A stretch of 13,215 bases of DNA from an uncultured Mollicutes bacterium (GTDB lineage: Bacteria; Bacillota_I; Bacilli_A; Acholeplasmatales; JAEDCM01), in NCBI GenBank assembly GCA_947166335.1, contig CAMVDS010000023.1:1-13215 (forward strand). Direction: 5' to 3'. Of this stretch, positions 1 to 7,335 are shown piece by piece. The number at the start of each line of letters is the position of its first letter. The stretch's first letter is position 1. The translations under genes were made by a program, and so were the position numbers. The notes beneath the pieces are model-generated. The model saw nothing but the letters and a program-made list of their open reading frames with translations, ran no database searches and had not been told where the DNA came from.

Positions 1-65
1 TGTCAATGGTAGCACACGGGTCTCCAAAACCTTTGGTTCGGGTTCGAATCCTGATGCCCCTGCCA
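1..65 (+). tRNA. tRNA-Trp (CCA anticodon), 5' end cut by the window edge
   Basis: This is the 3' part of a tRNA gene. The anticodon loop CTCCAAA puts anticodon CCA at 24-26, which reads UGG (Trp). The T-loop TTCGAAT (43-49) is flanked by a five-pair stem containing one G-T pair. The acceptor 3' strand TGCCCCT (55-61) is followed by discriminator G62, as expected for bacterial Trp, and an encoded CCA at 63-65. The first base of the window corresponds to about tRNA position 11, so the 5' acceptor strand lies outside. The outermost anticodon-stem pair (C17/T33) is a mismatch, and the variable loop looks one base short. These could be natural or a sign of a divergent copy. The identity as Trp is clear. 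Confidence 0.93.
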
Positions 66-77
66 TTAAAATATATT

Positions 78-98
78 AAAGCTCAGCCGAGCTTTTTT
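78..98 (+). terminator. Rho-independent terminator of tRNA-Trp
   Basis: The stem AAAGCTC (78-84) and GAGCTTT (89-95) closes a four-base loop AGCC and runs into a T tract (93-98). It lies 12 bases after the tRNA CCA end. The hairpin abuts the stop codon of the minus-strand small gene, so it may also help end that transcript. The T run on that side is interrupted. Confidence 0.8.
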
Positions 99-291
99 AT
101 TTTTCTCTTTTGAAAAAAACTTTATAAGTTATTTCTCCGCCATTATTTCTTAAAAAAGCGCAAGAAATAAAATCCCAACCTTCTTCTGCTTTTGAATTAA
201 GGTATTGTTGGAAATATTCGTTTTCTAACAAATCTGCATCCTTTTTTAAACCTGCTCTTGTTAGATATGTTTCAACTTTATATTCATTCAT
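97..291 (-). CDS. Small DUF4177-like protein
   Basis: This is a 64-residue protein of unknown function. Residues 29-60 show the DUF4177 layout: a helix ending in LNSKAEEGWDFISC (about 31-44), where the Leu-Asn and Glu-Gly-Trp positions are the usual conserved core, then a turn and a strand (ITYKVFFKRE). Family members are normally 55-80 residues, so it looks complete. There is no signal peptide or membrane segment. An ATG at 289-291 follows a G-rich ribosome site (GGGGGG, about 7 bases upstream), which supports translation. The gene stands alone between the tRNA terminator and the terminator of the TPR-like gene. The assignment rests on pattern resemblance only, and the family has no established biochemical role. 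Confidence 0.72.
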   Translation of the reverse strand: MNEYKVETYLTRAGLKKDADLLENEYFQQYLNSKAEEGWDFISCAFLRNNGGEITYKVFFKREK

Positions 292-382
292 AATTATCCC
301 CCCATTGTTATTTAAATTGCAGTTTATAATATAATTGTATCAAATTTTAATATTAAATTAAAGATTTAATACAATTAAGAAA

Positions 383-410
383 AAAGAGCTTAGTTAATTC
401 TAAGCTCTTT
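383..410 (-). terminator. Terminator of the kinase-isomerase/TPR transcript
   Basis: A perfect ten-pair inverted repeat, AAAGAGCTTA (383-392) and TAAGCTCTTT (401-410), encloses an eight-base loop. On the minus strand it is followed by TTTTTTCTT. It overlaps the TAA stop of the TPR-like gene (409-411). A T-rich stretch on the plus side means it could work both ways, but no plus-strand gene reads into it. Confidence 0.85.
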
Positions 411-2043
411 ATTTGTTTTTAAGTCTTTTTTTATTCTCTTTATAGAATTCTATTAAATTCCTTCGTTTAGCCATATTTGAGATGTTTTTACCTAAATATT
501 TCTTTCCCAATTTATAGCTTCTCTTAAAGTCTATTTCAAGGAAACATTTTTTCATATAAATATTGCCTAAATAAGAATATCTTTTCTTTCTCTTTTTAGG
601 AAATACCTTCTTAACTATATCAACAAATTCATCAAATTTATCAATAAGTCTATCATCATAATCTTTTGTTGTGTAATCTACGATATGCATAATTAATTCA
701 AGCACTTCATCTTTAGCTAAAGCATAATTTCCTAGGCAAGACATATGACCATAAGCTTCATAATATCTTTTTTCCATAAATAAGCCTCTACCTCTATTTA
801 AATGATAGCTGTTTAAGTCATCTTTAGCTTCATATTCACTAATAGGTTTTTTATTGTCTTTAACTTGTTCATAATAATCTTTAGCATATTTACTTGCGTT
901 AATTAAATCATTCGCAAAGAAATATAAATCAGATAATTCACCTAAATAATATGGATTAATTTTAGGTGCTTTTTTGCCTTCTTTATTTCCTAAAACAAAT
1001 TCTTTTAAACTTAATATAACACTTATTACATCAAGTGGTTCTAAATTGTTTTCATGATAATACATATATAGATAAGCATCACTTGCCATATAATAATCTT
1101 CTTCTGTAGTAAAGTAATTAAAACTATCTTTAATTAGTTCAAATACTTTATACATATTTTCGCTTTTGTTTTCGTTAAAATATATTCTAGCAAGTAATAT
1201 TTTTGATCTTGAATCTTTTGTTCTTTTTAAATGTTCTTTAGCAAGTTCAAATCTTCCGTTATCAAAGAAATATTTGCCTAAATGAATATTTAATGTTTCA
1301 TTATTCTCGTTATCTAACTCAATATATCTATAGTAAGTATTTATTATTTTATCGAATGATTCTTTCTTATCCATTAGATAAAAAATCATCTTATTAGCAA
1401 CATCATTTGTTATATATTCTCTTGTATCTTCTATTGTAGTGAAAAGTTCATTAAGAAGCTTAAATCCCTTCTCGTAGCCTTTTTTATCATTACTTCTACA
1501 ATATGCCATTGCTGCTTGAACCTTAACTTTAACACACATATCAAACTCATCTTTATTAGTTTCATACATTAGTTTATAGTTTTCTTCAAACTTAAGCATT
1601 TTAGGACTTTTCTTTAAAGATCTTTCATATAAGCTAATTACATTAGCATCATTTCCATTTAATCTAAGTATTGTATCAAAATAATTGAATTTAGCTAATT
1701 CTTCATCTAAAAACATTTTGTTTGATACTACTTTTCCTTTTTTTAGTACGGCTTTAAGTTTACCCCATAAGCCTCCAAAGAAGTCACCATTAACATCATC
1801 AGTATTAATCTTACTTTTTGTATATGCATTAAAAGCTTCTAAATAGTTACCTGTAGAATAATATAATTCTCCAAGTAATGCGCAAGCTTCTTTTTCACTT
1901 ACCTTTTTACTATTTTCAATATCATGTCTAAATTGGTTTACAACTTCTTCTGTGATAGGATTATTAATTATAACTGCATATCTGTTATATAATTCCTTAT
2001 CATTTTTGATTTCTTCTGTTTTAAGCATTAATTCATTATCCAT
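409..2043 (-). CDS. TPR-like repeat protein of unknown function
   Basis: I do not recognise a specific function. The protein is 544 residues from the preferred start, soluble, Lys/Glu/Asn/Tyr-rich, with no signal peptide or membrane segment. Several helix-pair segments look like degenerate tetratricopeptide repeats. Examples are ACALLGELYYSTGNYLEAF near residue 55-75, LGKYFFDNGRFELAKEHL near 255-275, and similar units near 275-300, 365-390 and 415-440. The C-terminus is very basic. The start is set at ATG 2041-2043 because GGAAGTG lies about 6 bases before it. An upstream in-frame TTG at 2065-2067 would add eight residues but has a poorer site. The ATG overlaps the end of the kinase-isomerase gene by eight bases (ATGGATAA), so translation is probably coupled. 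A scaffold or protein-interaction role is possible but inferred only from the repeats. Confidence 0.75.
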   Translation of the reverse strand: MDNELMLKTEEIKNDKELYNRYAVIINNPITEEVVNQFRHDIENSKKVSEKEACALLGELYYSTGNYLEAFNAYTKSKINTDDVNGDFFGGLWGKLKAVLKKGKVVSNKMFLDEELAKFNYFDTILRLNGNDANVISLYERSLKKSPKMLKFEENYKLMYETNKDEFDMCVKVKVQAAMAYCRSNDKKGYEKGFKLLNELFTTIEDTREYITNDVANKMIFYLMDKKESFDKIINTYYRYIELDNENNETLNIHLGKYFFDNGRFELAKEHLKRTKDSRSKILLARIYFNENKSENMYKVFELIKDSFNYFTTEEDYYMASDAYLYMYYHENNLEPLDVISVILSLKEFVLGNKEGKKAPKINPYYLGELSDLYFFANDLINASKYAKDYYEQVKDNKKPISEYEAKDDLNSYHLNRGRGLFMEKRYYEAYGHMSCLGNYALAKDEVLELIMHIVDYTTKDYDDRLIDKFDEFVDIVKKVFPKKRKKRYSYLGNIYMKKCFLEIDFKRSYKLGKKYLGKNISNMAKRRNLIEFYKENKKRLKNK

Positions 2044-3958
2044 TATTTTCACTTCCAATGCATTCAATTAATTTTATGTTTCCTTTGATTTTAAACTTGT
2101 TGTCTAAATCATTTGGTAGCAAGAAATAATCACCTTTTTTAATATTTCTCTTATAGTCTTTATAATATAAAATGCCATTACCATCTAGTACAATCCATAC
2201 ACTTGGACCACCCTTTAAGACAAGTGGAGCATTTTTTAAAGTGTATCTATTCATCATAAAGCATGGTGTATCCTTATATGTGATTAAATTCTCTTTAAGA
2301 TATTTATCACTATATTCTATTTTAGGGCTCATTTTAGCCATTTCTACGGCTTTAGAACCATATAATTCATAGTTAAAACAATCTAGTGCTATATCCTTTG
2401 TTAGGCCTATATATTTTTCTTCTTCACTAATCTTATAATCACCGCAATAGCCTTCTGGTTGTATTGTAAAATCAGTAGGTTCTTGTATCTCGATTATAGT
2501 GCAGTTTTCTCCAATAGCATGAATTAAACCGCCTTTAATTAGATATATATCTCCAACTTTAGGTCTAACTTCATTTAAGATAGAACGCATTATATCTTTT
2601 TCTGTGTTTGATCTAATTTCTAAATTAGATAATTCTTCTTTTGTTATTTTATCTTTAAAGCCAAAATATAATTTAGCATCACGTCTTGCGTCTATTACAA
2701 GCCAAGCTTCTGTTTTACCATAAGTACTATTAAAATACTTTTTAGAGAATTCTTTTGTTGGATGTACTTGCATAGGAAGTCTAATTGCGCTATCTAAATA
2801 TTTAACTAGACAGTCATATTTTTTATTTCCTTCTATTCTTGGTTCATTTTTAAGTAAATCATCTAAAAAGATATTTGTTCCTTCTATAACACTTACTCCA
2901 TCACGAATACCAAAATATTTAGGATTAATTGCTTTTACTTTGCTACAAATCCATTCTTCTGGGAAGAAATTATTTGTATTTGGATCTCCTAGAAGTTTAT
3001 GATATCCTTTCCCACCTAAATATATTCTAAATACTCTATTTCTTTCAAAGAAAATAGGTTCGTGGAACATATCGTAATAAGAAGGCATTCCTTCCATTGT
3101 TCCTTTATGACTAACTTTATAAGCACTTGCTTTATTAGCAAACTCTAAAGCGTCTTTTAAATCATTTAATTCAAGTTTCTTATCAAATCTTTGAATGAAA
3201 TATAAGAATGAACCAATAAAAGTGTCTCCAGCACCTGTAGAATCTACTTCTTTTACTTTTAAACCATCAATATGAATATTATTAATATTTCTATCATAGC
3301 AATCTACGCCTTTACTTCCTTTTGTTATAATTATGATTTGGCATTTGCTTGAGCTAGCAATTAGTTTTTTTATGCCTTCTATTTCATTATTGGTTTTTGT
3401 GATTCTAAATAATTCATCGATACTTAATTTTAAAATATCAGCATATTTGATAAATTCATTAACTCTTTCAATCATTAATTCTTTATCATCCCAAATGTTT
3501 TCTCTTAAATTAACATCAAAGCTAACTAATCCTTTAGTATTTTCTAAAGCATATTTAGTCGCATAAAATGATGGATAATTTCCTAAACATAATGAACAAA
3601 AATGAGTAATAGATTCTTTATCAAATAATTTTATTTTAATATCTTTTTTATTTAGTTTTACTGATGAAGAATCATTAAAATAAAAACTATATTTGTTATC
3701 TTTTATAAATGCTAAACCGCATTTTTCTTTTTCATCAATTACAATATTAGTTGTGTCAATATTATATTTTTTAAAAGAATCAATTAAAAAATTTGAAAAA
3801 ATATCATTTGATAATTTTGTAATAATTGTTGCATTGCCGCCTAATTTACTAACAGCACATGCAACATTAGCAGGTGCTCCACCTGCATTCATTTTAAAAC
3901 TATTATTTTCATATTTAAAATCAATTAATGCTTCACCTATACAAATAACCTTTTTCAT
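2036..3958 (-). CDS. Fused PfkB-family sugar kinase / class I mannose-6-phosphate isomerase
   Basis: This is a single 640-residue frame with two enzyme domains. Residues 1-295 are a ribokinase/PfkB-type kinase: the N-terminal strand VICIGEALIDF, the first signature GGAPANVACAVSKLGG (26-41), and the second signature DSTGAGDTFIGSF (239-251) with the anion hole GAG and catalytic base Asp245. This layout is typical of fructokinases. Residues 300-640 are a class I phosphomannose isomerase cupin. Its zinc ligands are visible as Gln397 and His399 (QVHP), Glu417 (GKTEAW) and His480 (GGLIHAIG). Each half is about normal length, so both may be active. Expected reactions are ATP-dependent phosphorylation of fructose or mannose at C6 and Man6P/Fru6P interconversion in the cytosol. 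The start ATG has AGAGGTG about 5 bases upstream and its own extended -10 promoter. The coupled TPR-like gene follows. Substrate is inferred; the domain calls are strong. Confidence 0.92.
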   Translation of the reverse strand: MKKVICIGEALIDFKYENNSFKMNAGGAPANVACAVSKLGGNATIITKLSNDIFSNFLIDSFKKYNIDTTNIVIDEKEKCGLAFIKDNKYSFYFNDSSSVKLNKKDIKIKLFDKESITHFCSLCLGNYPSFYATKYALENTKGLVSFDVNLRENIWDDKELMIERVNEFIKYADILKLSIDELFRITKTNNEIEGIKKLIASSSKCQIIIITKGSKGVDCYDRNINNIHIDGLKVKEVDSTGAGDTFIGSFLYFIQRFDKKLELNDLKDALEFANKASAYKVSHKGTMEGMPSYYDMFHEPIFFERNRVFRIYLGGKGYHKLLGDPNTNNFFPEEWICSKVKAINPKYFGIRDGVSVIEGTNIFLDDLLKNEPRIEGNKKYDCLVKYLDSAIRLPMQVHPTKEFSKKYFNSTYGKTEAWLVIDARRDAKLYFGFKDKITKEELSNLEIRSNTEKDIMRSILNEVRPKVGDIYLIKGGLIHAIGENCTIIEIQEPTDFTIQPEGYCGDYKISEEEKYIGLTKDIALDCFNYELYGSKAVEMAKMSPKIEYSDKYLKENLITYKDTPCFMMNRYTLKNAPLVLKGGPSVWIVLDGNGILYYKDYKRNIKKGDYFLLPNDLDNKFKIKGNIKLIECIGSENNG

Positions 3959-3979
3959 AACGACACCTCTATAAATTAT

Positions 3980-3988
3980 ATTTTATCA
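3980..3988 (-). promoter_or_regulatory. Probable extended -10 promoter of the kinase-isomerase gene
   Basis: On the minus strand TGATAAAAT gives a TG dinucleotide one base ahead of a TAAAAT -10 box. It lies about 12 bases ahead of the ribosome site AGAGGTG and 21 bases ahead of the start codon. The -35 position is only weakly matched (TTTTAT, spacer 17), which is tolerable for an extended -10. It lies downstream of the GH5 terminator, so the fusion gene can be expressed independently of GH5. Confidence 0.5.
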
Positions 3989-4055
3989 TTTATATGTAAA
4001 ATATAAAAGGAATAATTTAACTATAAATAATCTTTTTAATTTTTTTTGCAAAAAG

Positions 4056-4079
4056 AAAAAGGCTTAGACAAGCCTTTTT
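4056..4079 (-). terminator. Terminator of the GH5 gene
   Basis: The ten-pair stem AAAAAGGCTT (4056-4065) and AAGCCTTTTT (4070-4079) has a four-base loop. On the minus strand it is followed by CTTTTTGC after the T-rich end of the stem. It lies nine bases beyond the GH5 stop codon. Confidence 0.85.
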
Positions 4080-4087
4080 TAAATAAA

Positions 4088-5119
4088 TTATGCATTATCA
4101 ACAATATCTTTTAAAACTCTCTTATTTAGATCGTCAATGATACCGTAATCCATCTCTCTATAGCTCCATAAAGCTCTACCAATGTTATATTTTTCTAATA
4201 CTTTATGGATAGCTTTATACCATCTAACTTTAGCATCCAAATCAGCTAAATTGATTACTCCATATTCACCACAATATAAAGTTAAATTATATTTTTTAGC
4301 AAATTCTAGAGTGTTCTTTAATAGCTTTTCAAATATTTCACTACTAACATATTCATCTTCTGTAAGGCCAAAATAGAATCCATTTTCTCCGCCAAATCTT
4401 TCAAATACTTTCTTTAATGGACCGTTTTTTGCCTTAACAACGTCTTCCTTTTTAAGTGGGAAATCAATTCTAAAATCTAGTGGCATTGTTGGAATCCAAT
4501 ATGCACCTTGATGAGTAAAGATAAGTGGTTCATAACAGTGGAATGTATATATAATGTTTTTATCTTCTATTATAGGTAGATTAACTAAATCAGAGATACT
4601 ATTATTACGTGTTCCACCAAATATAATCTTAACATCTTTATCTATCTTTCTAATTCTTTCAACAGCTTCAATAATAGTTTCATTCCAAATAGGTCCAAAT
4701 TCTTCTTTTGTTACTTCGTTTAATAATTCAAATACTAACATGTCTTTGTATTTTGCATATCTATTCGCAAAGTTTTCCCATAATTTAAAGAATCTTTCTC
4801 TAACACTTCTATCACTAAAGAATTGAACTTTAGTATCATCATCAAAAACAAAACCATATGTTTCATGTAAATCTAAAATCATATTTAAATTATATTTTTT
4901 AGCCCATGAAATTGCTCTATCTATATATTTAAAGCCGTCAGTATAAGTTCCATCTTCTTCTTCAACTAAATTATAGTCTACAGGAACTCTTACATGATCA
5001 AATCCTAAATTACTGATAGTTTTAAAATCATCTTCTTTAATAAATGTTTCATAGTGATCAATTGATGGTTCACATTGTGATAGCCATCCTCCTAAATTTA
5101 TACCTTTTTTTAATAACAT
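4088..5119 (-). CDS. Cytoplasmic glycoside hydrolase family 5 (beta-glycosidase)
   Basis: This 343-residue GH5 (clan GH-A) (beta/alpha)8 barrel starts directly with the barrel (KKGINLGGWLS) and has no signal peptide, so it should act in the cytosol on imported oligosaccharides. All eight residues usually invariant in GH5 can be placed: Arg44 (HVRVP), His85 (LDLHE), Asn134 and acid/base Glu135 (LLNEV), His194 and Tyr196 (FHCYEP), nucleophile Glu285 (CGEYG) and Trp318 (ALWSYR). The FTHQGAYW segment at 201-208 is typical of the exo-1,3-glucanase/endoglucanase-like branch. Family 5 covers beta-glucans and beta-mannans, and the sequence alone does not decide. The ribosome site AGGTG lies 5 bases ahead of the ATG. 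The gene is divergent from an AraC regulator and is followed by the mannose-6-phosphate isomerase fusion, which makes a mannose- or glucose-containing beta-glycoside plausible (inference). Confidence 0.9.
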   Translation of the reverse strand: MLLKKGINLGGWLSQCEPSIDHYETFIKEDDFKTISNLGFDHVRVPVDYNLVEEEDGTYTDGFKYIDRAISWAKKYNLNMILDLHETYGFVFDDDTKVQFFSDRSVRERFFKLWENFANRYAKYKDMLVFELLNEVTKEEFGPIWNETIIEAVERIRKIDKDVKIIFGGTRNNSISDLVNLPIIEDKNIIYTFHCYEPLIFTHQGAYWIPTMPLDFRIDFPLKKEDVVKAKNGPLKKVFERFGGENGFYFGLTEDEYVSSEIFEKLLKNTLEFAKKYNLTLYCGEYGVINLADLDAKVRWYKAIHKVLEKYNIGRALWSYREMDYGIIDDLNKRVLKDIVDNA

Positions 5120-5130
5120 TTTATCACCTC

Positions 5131-5154
5131 GAAAATATTTTATAAGAAAATATC
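5131..5154. promoter_or_regulatory. Candidate operator: direct repeat GAAAATAT in the divergent promoter region
   Basis: GAAAATAT occurs at 5131-5138 and again, as GAAAATATC, at 5146-5154. The two lie 15 bases apart, start to start, on the same strand, between GH5 and the AraC gene. AraC-type proteins bind direct repeats, often overlapping or adjoining the -35 box. A -10-like TATAAA for GH5 (minus strand, 5139-5144) lies between the copies. The region is about 85% A/T, so chance repeats are likely. Confidence 0.25.
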
Positions 5155-5183
5155 ATTTTTTTATATAAAAATTACAAAAAAAA

Positions 5184-5192
5184 TGTTAAAAT
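5184..5192 (+). promoter_or_regulatory. Probable extended -10 promoter of the AraC-family gene
   Basis: TGTTAAAAT provides a TG one base ahead of the -10 box TAAAAT (5187-5192). Transcription would begin near 5199, just before the ribosome site AAGAGG (5201-5206) and 16 bases before the ATG. The leader is therefore very short. The -35 region is weak. Confidence 0.4.
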
Positions 5193-5214
5193 TCATATTA
5201 AAGAGGTCGATATT

Positions 5215-5991
5215 ATGAGTATAAGAAAAGATTTGAAGTACAAAAACTACATAAGTTTAGATGATGCAATTGAAAGAAAAAGCTATGAACACGATATAGA
5301 AATTTATGAAGCTATTAAAGCTGGTAGAATAGAATGGATTGAAAATAAACTTAAAACTGATCCTTTTAAAAAGAGAGAGGACTGGGGTATTTTATCAACT
5401 AATGAGCATAGAAATTATACATATCATTTTGTTATTACTGCTGCTTTAATCGCTAGATTCTGTATTGAAGGTGGTCTTCCTCTAGATGAAGCTTATACTA
5501 TAAGTGATTATTATATTCAAAAAGTAGATTTAACTACTCGTGGTGAACAGATTGCTGAACTATATAAAGAAATGGTTATGGATTATGCATATAAGATGAA
5601 GAACATTGAAACTAAAAATATTTATTCACTTCAAATTGTTAAAACTATAGATTATATTAATAACCATTTATATGAAAATATTAAAATTAATGATATCGCA
5701 GAACACATTAATTTAAATCAGTTCTATCTATCTACTTTATTTAAACAAGAAACTGGAGTTAACCTAAAAGATTTCATCTTAAAGAAAAAGATTGAAACTG
5801 CAAGAAATATGATTGACTATTCTGGTTTATCATTTATAGAAATTGCTGAAGAATTAGGCTTCTGCTCTCAAAGTTATTTCATTTTATCTTTTAAAAAGAT
5901 TATTGGAATGACCCCAAAGAAATACCAAGAAAGTGTTAAACAAGCCTTTTCTAAGGGAATTGATCCTTCAATTAATCCAAACAAAAAATAG
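5215..5991 (+). CDS. AraC-family transcriptional regulator
   Basis: This 258-residue DNA-binding regulator carries the AraC/XylS double helix-turn-helix at residues 140-240. The first helix pair is INDIAEHINLNQFYLSTLFKQETG (158-181). The second is LSFIEIAEELGFCSQSYFILSFKK (205-228), ending in the family hallmark GMTPKKYQ (231-238). The N-terminal 130 residues are not a cupin sugar-binding domain. They are the all-helical type with YHFVITAALIARFCIEGG (70-87) found in many Bacillota AraC proteins, whose ligand is unknown. The ribosome site AAGAGG lies 8 bases ahead of the ATG. Divergent orientation over a 95-base shared region suggests it controls the GH5 gene and possibly the kinase-isomerase gene (inference). 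Confidence 0.92.
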   Translation: MSIRKDLKYKNYISLDDAIERKSYEHDIEIYEAIKAGRIEWIENKLKTDPFKKREDWGILSTNEHRNYTYHFVITAALIARFCIEGGLPLDEAYTISDYYIQKVDLTTRGEQIAELYKEMVMDYAYKMKNIETKNIYSLQIVKTIDYINNHLYENIKINDIAEHINLNQFYLSTLFKQETGVNLKDFILKKKIETARNMIDYSGLSFIEIAEELGFCSQSYFILSFKKIIGMTPKKYQESVKQAFSKGIDPSINPNKK

Positions 5992-6010
5992 TGGAAATTC
6001 CACTATTTTT
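5984..6010. terminator. Bidirectional terminator between AraC gene and GH13 gene
   Basis: The 11-pair stem AAAAATAGTGG (5984-5994) and CCACTATTTTT (6000-6010) has a five-base loop and T/A tracts on both flanks. It includes the TAG stop of the AraC gene and lies directly before the GH13 stop at 6012. It therefore serves both converging transcripts. Confidence 0.88.
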
Positions 6011-6011
6011 T

Positions 6012-7259
6012 TTATATTATCATTGATGATTTTTTGCCTAATGTATAATTATAATGATTTCCTCTATACCAGAAATCAAAAGTAAAATCATTATTAGAAG
6101 CATTAACTAATACTATTTTTACTTCATTATCATAAATACGCGCAAATGCATATTGCATATTCCATATATTTATTTTTTCATATCCTCCATACATTAAAGC
6201 GTTTGATGATTTTTTTATCTTAATCAATTCTTTAATATGATTTGTTAGATCATTATCTTGCATCTTATCAATATCAATATATGGTCTTAAAGCATCATCA
6301 CTGCCATTATGTTTCATTCCTTCTATACCCCATTCAGAACCATAATAAACTGAAGGAATACCTGGAATCATAAACATAAGAGTATATACATTTTTTAGAT
6401 TTTCTCTATCATTTAATGTATTAACAATTCTATTAACATCATGATTATCAACGAAATTGTATAATAATTTATTTTTATATAACCCATATGGACCAAACTC
6501 ACGTTCTACTCCATGAGCATATTCAAACATATTATTTGAATTAAAAGCACTAAACATAGATTTATATAAAGCATAATTTGTTGTGGAATCTAATCTATCT
6601 AAAAACCTTTGATAATCTCCACTTACAATTTCTCCCATTAGCCAGAAATCATGTTTTATTGATTTAGTTCTATCTTTAAGTTGATTAAAGAAATTTAAAT
6701 CTATTTGATCTGCGGCATCTAATCTTAAACCATCAATATCAAATTCTTTTATCCACATTTCTACAGCATTTAACAAATGGTCACAAACATATGAATTTCT
6801 TAAATTTAATTTTACTAAGGAAGTATATCCTCCCCATGTATTATATGAGAAACCATCATTTCTATCGTTGTTTGAATTAAAATTTAAACCATTAAACCAA
6901 TCACAATGATAACTTTTCTCTCTATATTTTTGTAAGTCCTTAAAAGCCCAAAAATCGCGTCCTACGTGGTTAAATACGCCGTCAAGAACAATTTTTAAAC
7001 CTTCTTTTTTTATGTATTTACATAATTCTTTAAAATCTTCATTTGTTCCTAGTCTTGAATCTACTTTATAATAATCTGTTGTATCATATCCATGATATTT
7101 TGATTCAAATAATGGCCCAAAGTAAATTGTATCAAAGCCCATCTCTTTAATATGAGGAATCCATTTATAGATTTCTTTTAATCTATTAACTGGTTCTTCA
7201 TATTTATTTTCAAATAAAGCATTACATAATCCAAGTGGATAAATATGATAAATAATCAT
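6012..7259 (-). CDS. Cytoplasmic GH13 alpha-amylase-family hydrolase
   Basis: This 415-residue clan GH-H enzyme acts on alpha-1,4-glucans, for example as a maltodextrin glucosidase or cyclomaltodextrinase-like enzyme. The four GH13 regions are intact: I DGVFNHV (93-99), II DGLRLDAAD (176-184) with nucleophile Asp181, III LMGEIV (207-212) with acid/base Glu210, and IV NFVDNHD (268-274) with Asp274. The catalytic barrel begins within the first residues (IYHIYPLG), and a short C-terminal beta domain follows at about 350-415. The N-terminal domain of neopullulanase-type enzymes is absent. With no signal peptide it should act on imported maltodextrin or glycogen. The ribosome site AAAGGA ends 8 bases ahead of the ATG. 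The gene sits directly below the tpiA terminator and no clear promoter of its own is visible. Exact product specificity is not readable. Confidence 0.9.
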   Translation of the reverse strand: MIIYHIYPLGLCNALFENKYEEPVNRLKEIYKWIPHIKEMGFDTIYFGPLFESKYHGYDTTDYYKVDSRLGTNEDFKELCKYIKKEGLKIVLDGVFNHVGRDFWAFKDLQKYREKSYHCDWFNGLNFNSNNDRNDGFSYNTWGGYTSLVKLNLRNSYVCDHLLNAVEMWIKEFDIDGLRLDAADQIDLNFFNQLKDRTKSIKHDFWLMGEIVSGDYQRFLDRLDSTTNYALYKSMFSAFNSNNMFEYAHGVEREFGPYGLYKNKLLYNFVDNHDVNRIVNTLNDRENLKNVYTLMFMIPGIPSVYYGSEWGIEGMKHNGSDDALRPYIDIDKMQDNDLTNHIKELIKIKKSSNALMYGGYEKINIWNMQYAFARIYDNEVKIVLVNASNNDFTFDFWYRGNHYNYTLGKKSSMII

Positions 7260-7260
7260 A

Positions 7261-7311
7261 AACTACATCCTTTCTACACATAACAAAAATAACTACACTT
7301 TTGATGTAGTT
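7261..7311 (-). promoter_or_regulatory. Possible alternative RNA fold in the GH13 leader
   Basis: On the minus strand AACTACATC (7311 to 7303) forms the 5' arm of the tpiA terminator. It is also perfectly complementary, over nine bases, to GATGTAGTT (7269 to 7261), which lies between the GH13 ribosome site and ATG. Pairing of these two would open the terminator and cover part of the GH13 initiation region. This may be chance or a local duplication; no ligand or protein is implied. Confidence 0.25.
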
Positions 7312-7316
7312 ATTTT
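7286..7316 (-). terminator. Terminator of the pgk-tpiA operon
   Basis: The perfect 12-pair stem AAAATAACTACA (7286-7297) and TGTAGTTATTTT (7305-7316) has a seven-base loop. On the minus strand the T-rich end continues into TTTTTGTT. It lies 19 bases beyond the tpiA stop codon. Confidence 0.87.
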
Positions 7317-7335
7317 ATTTTGTTTTAGAGTTTAA

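Noticed and set aside
2041..2067. TTG at 2065-2067 as the start of the TPR-like protein
   Set aside because: It gives eight extra residues but has no well-placed ribosome site. The ATG at 2041-2043 has GGAAGTG at normal distance and gives a typical coupled overlap.
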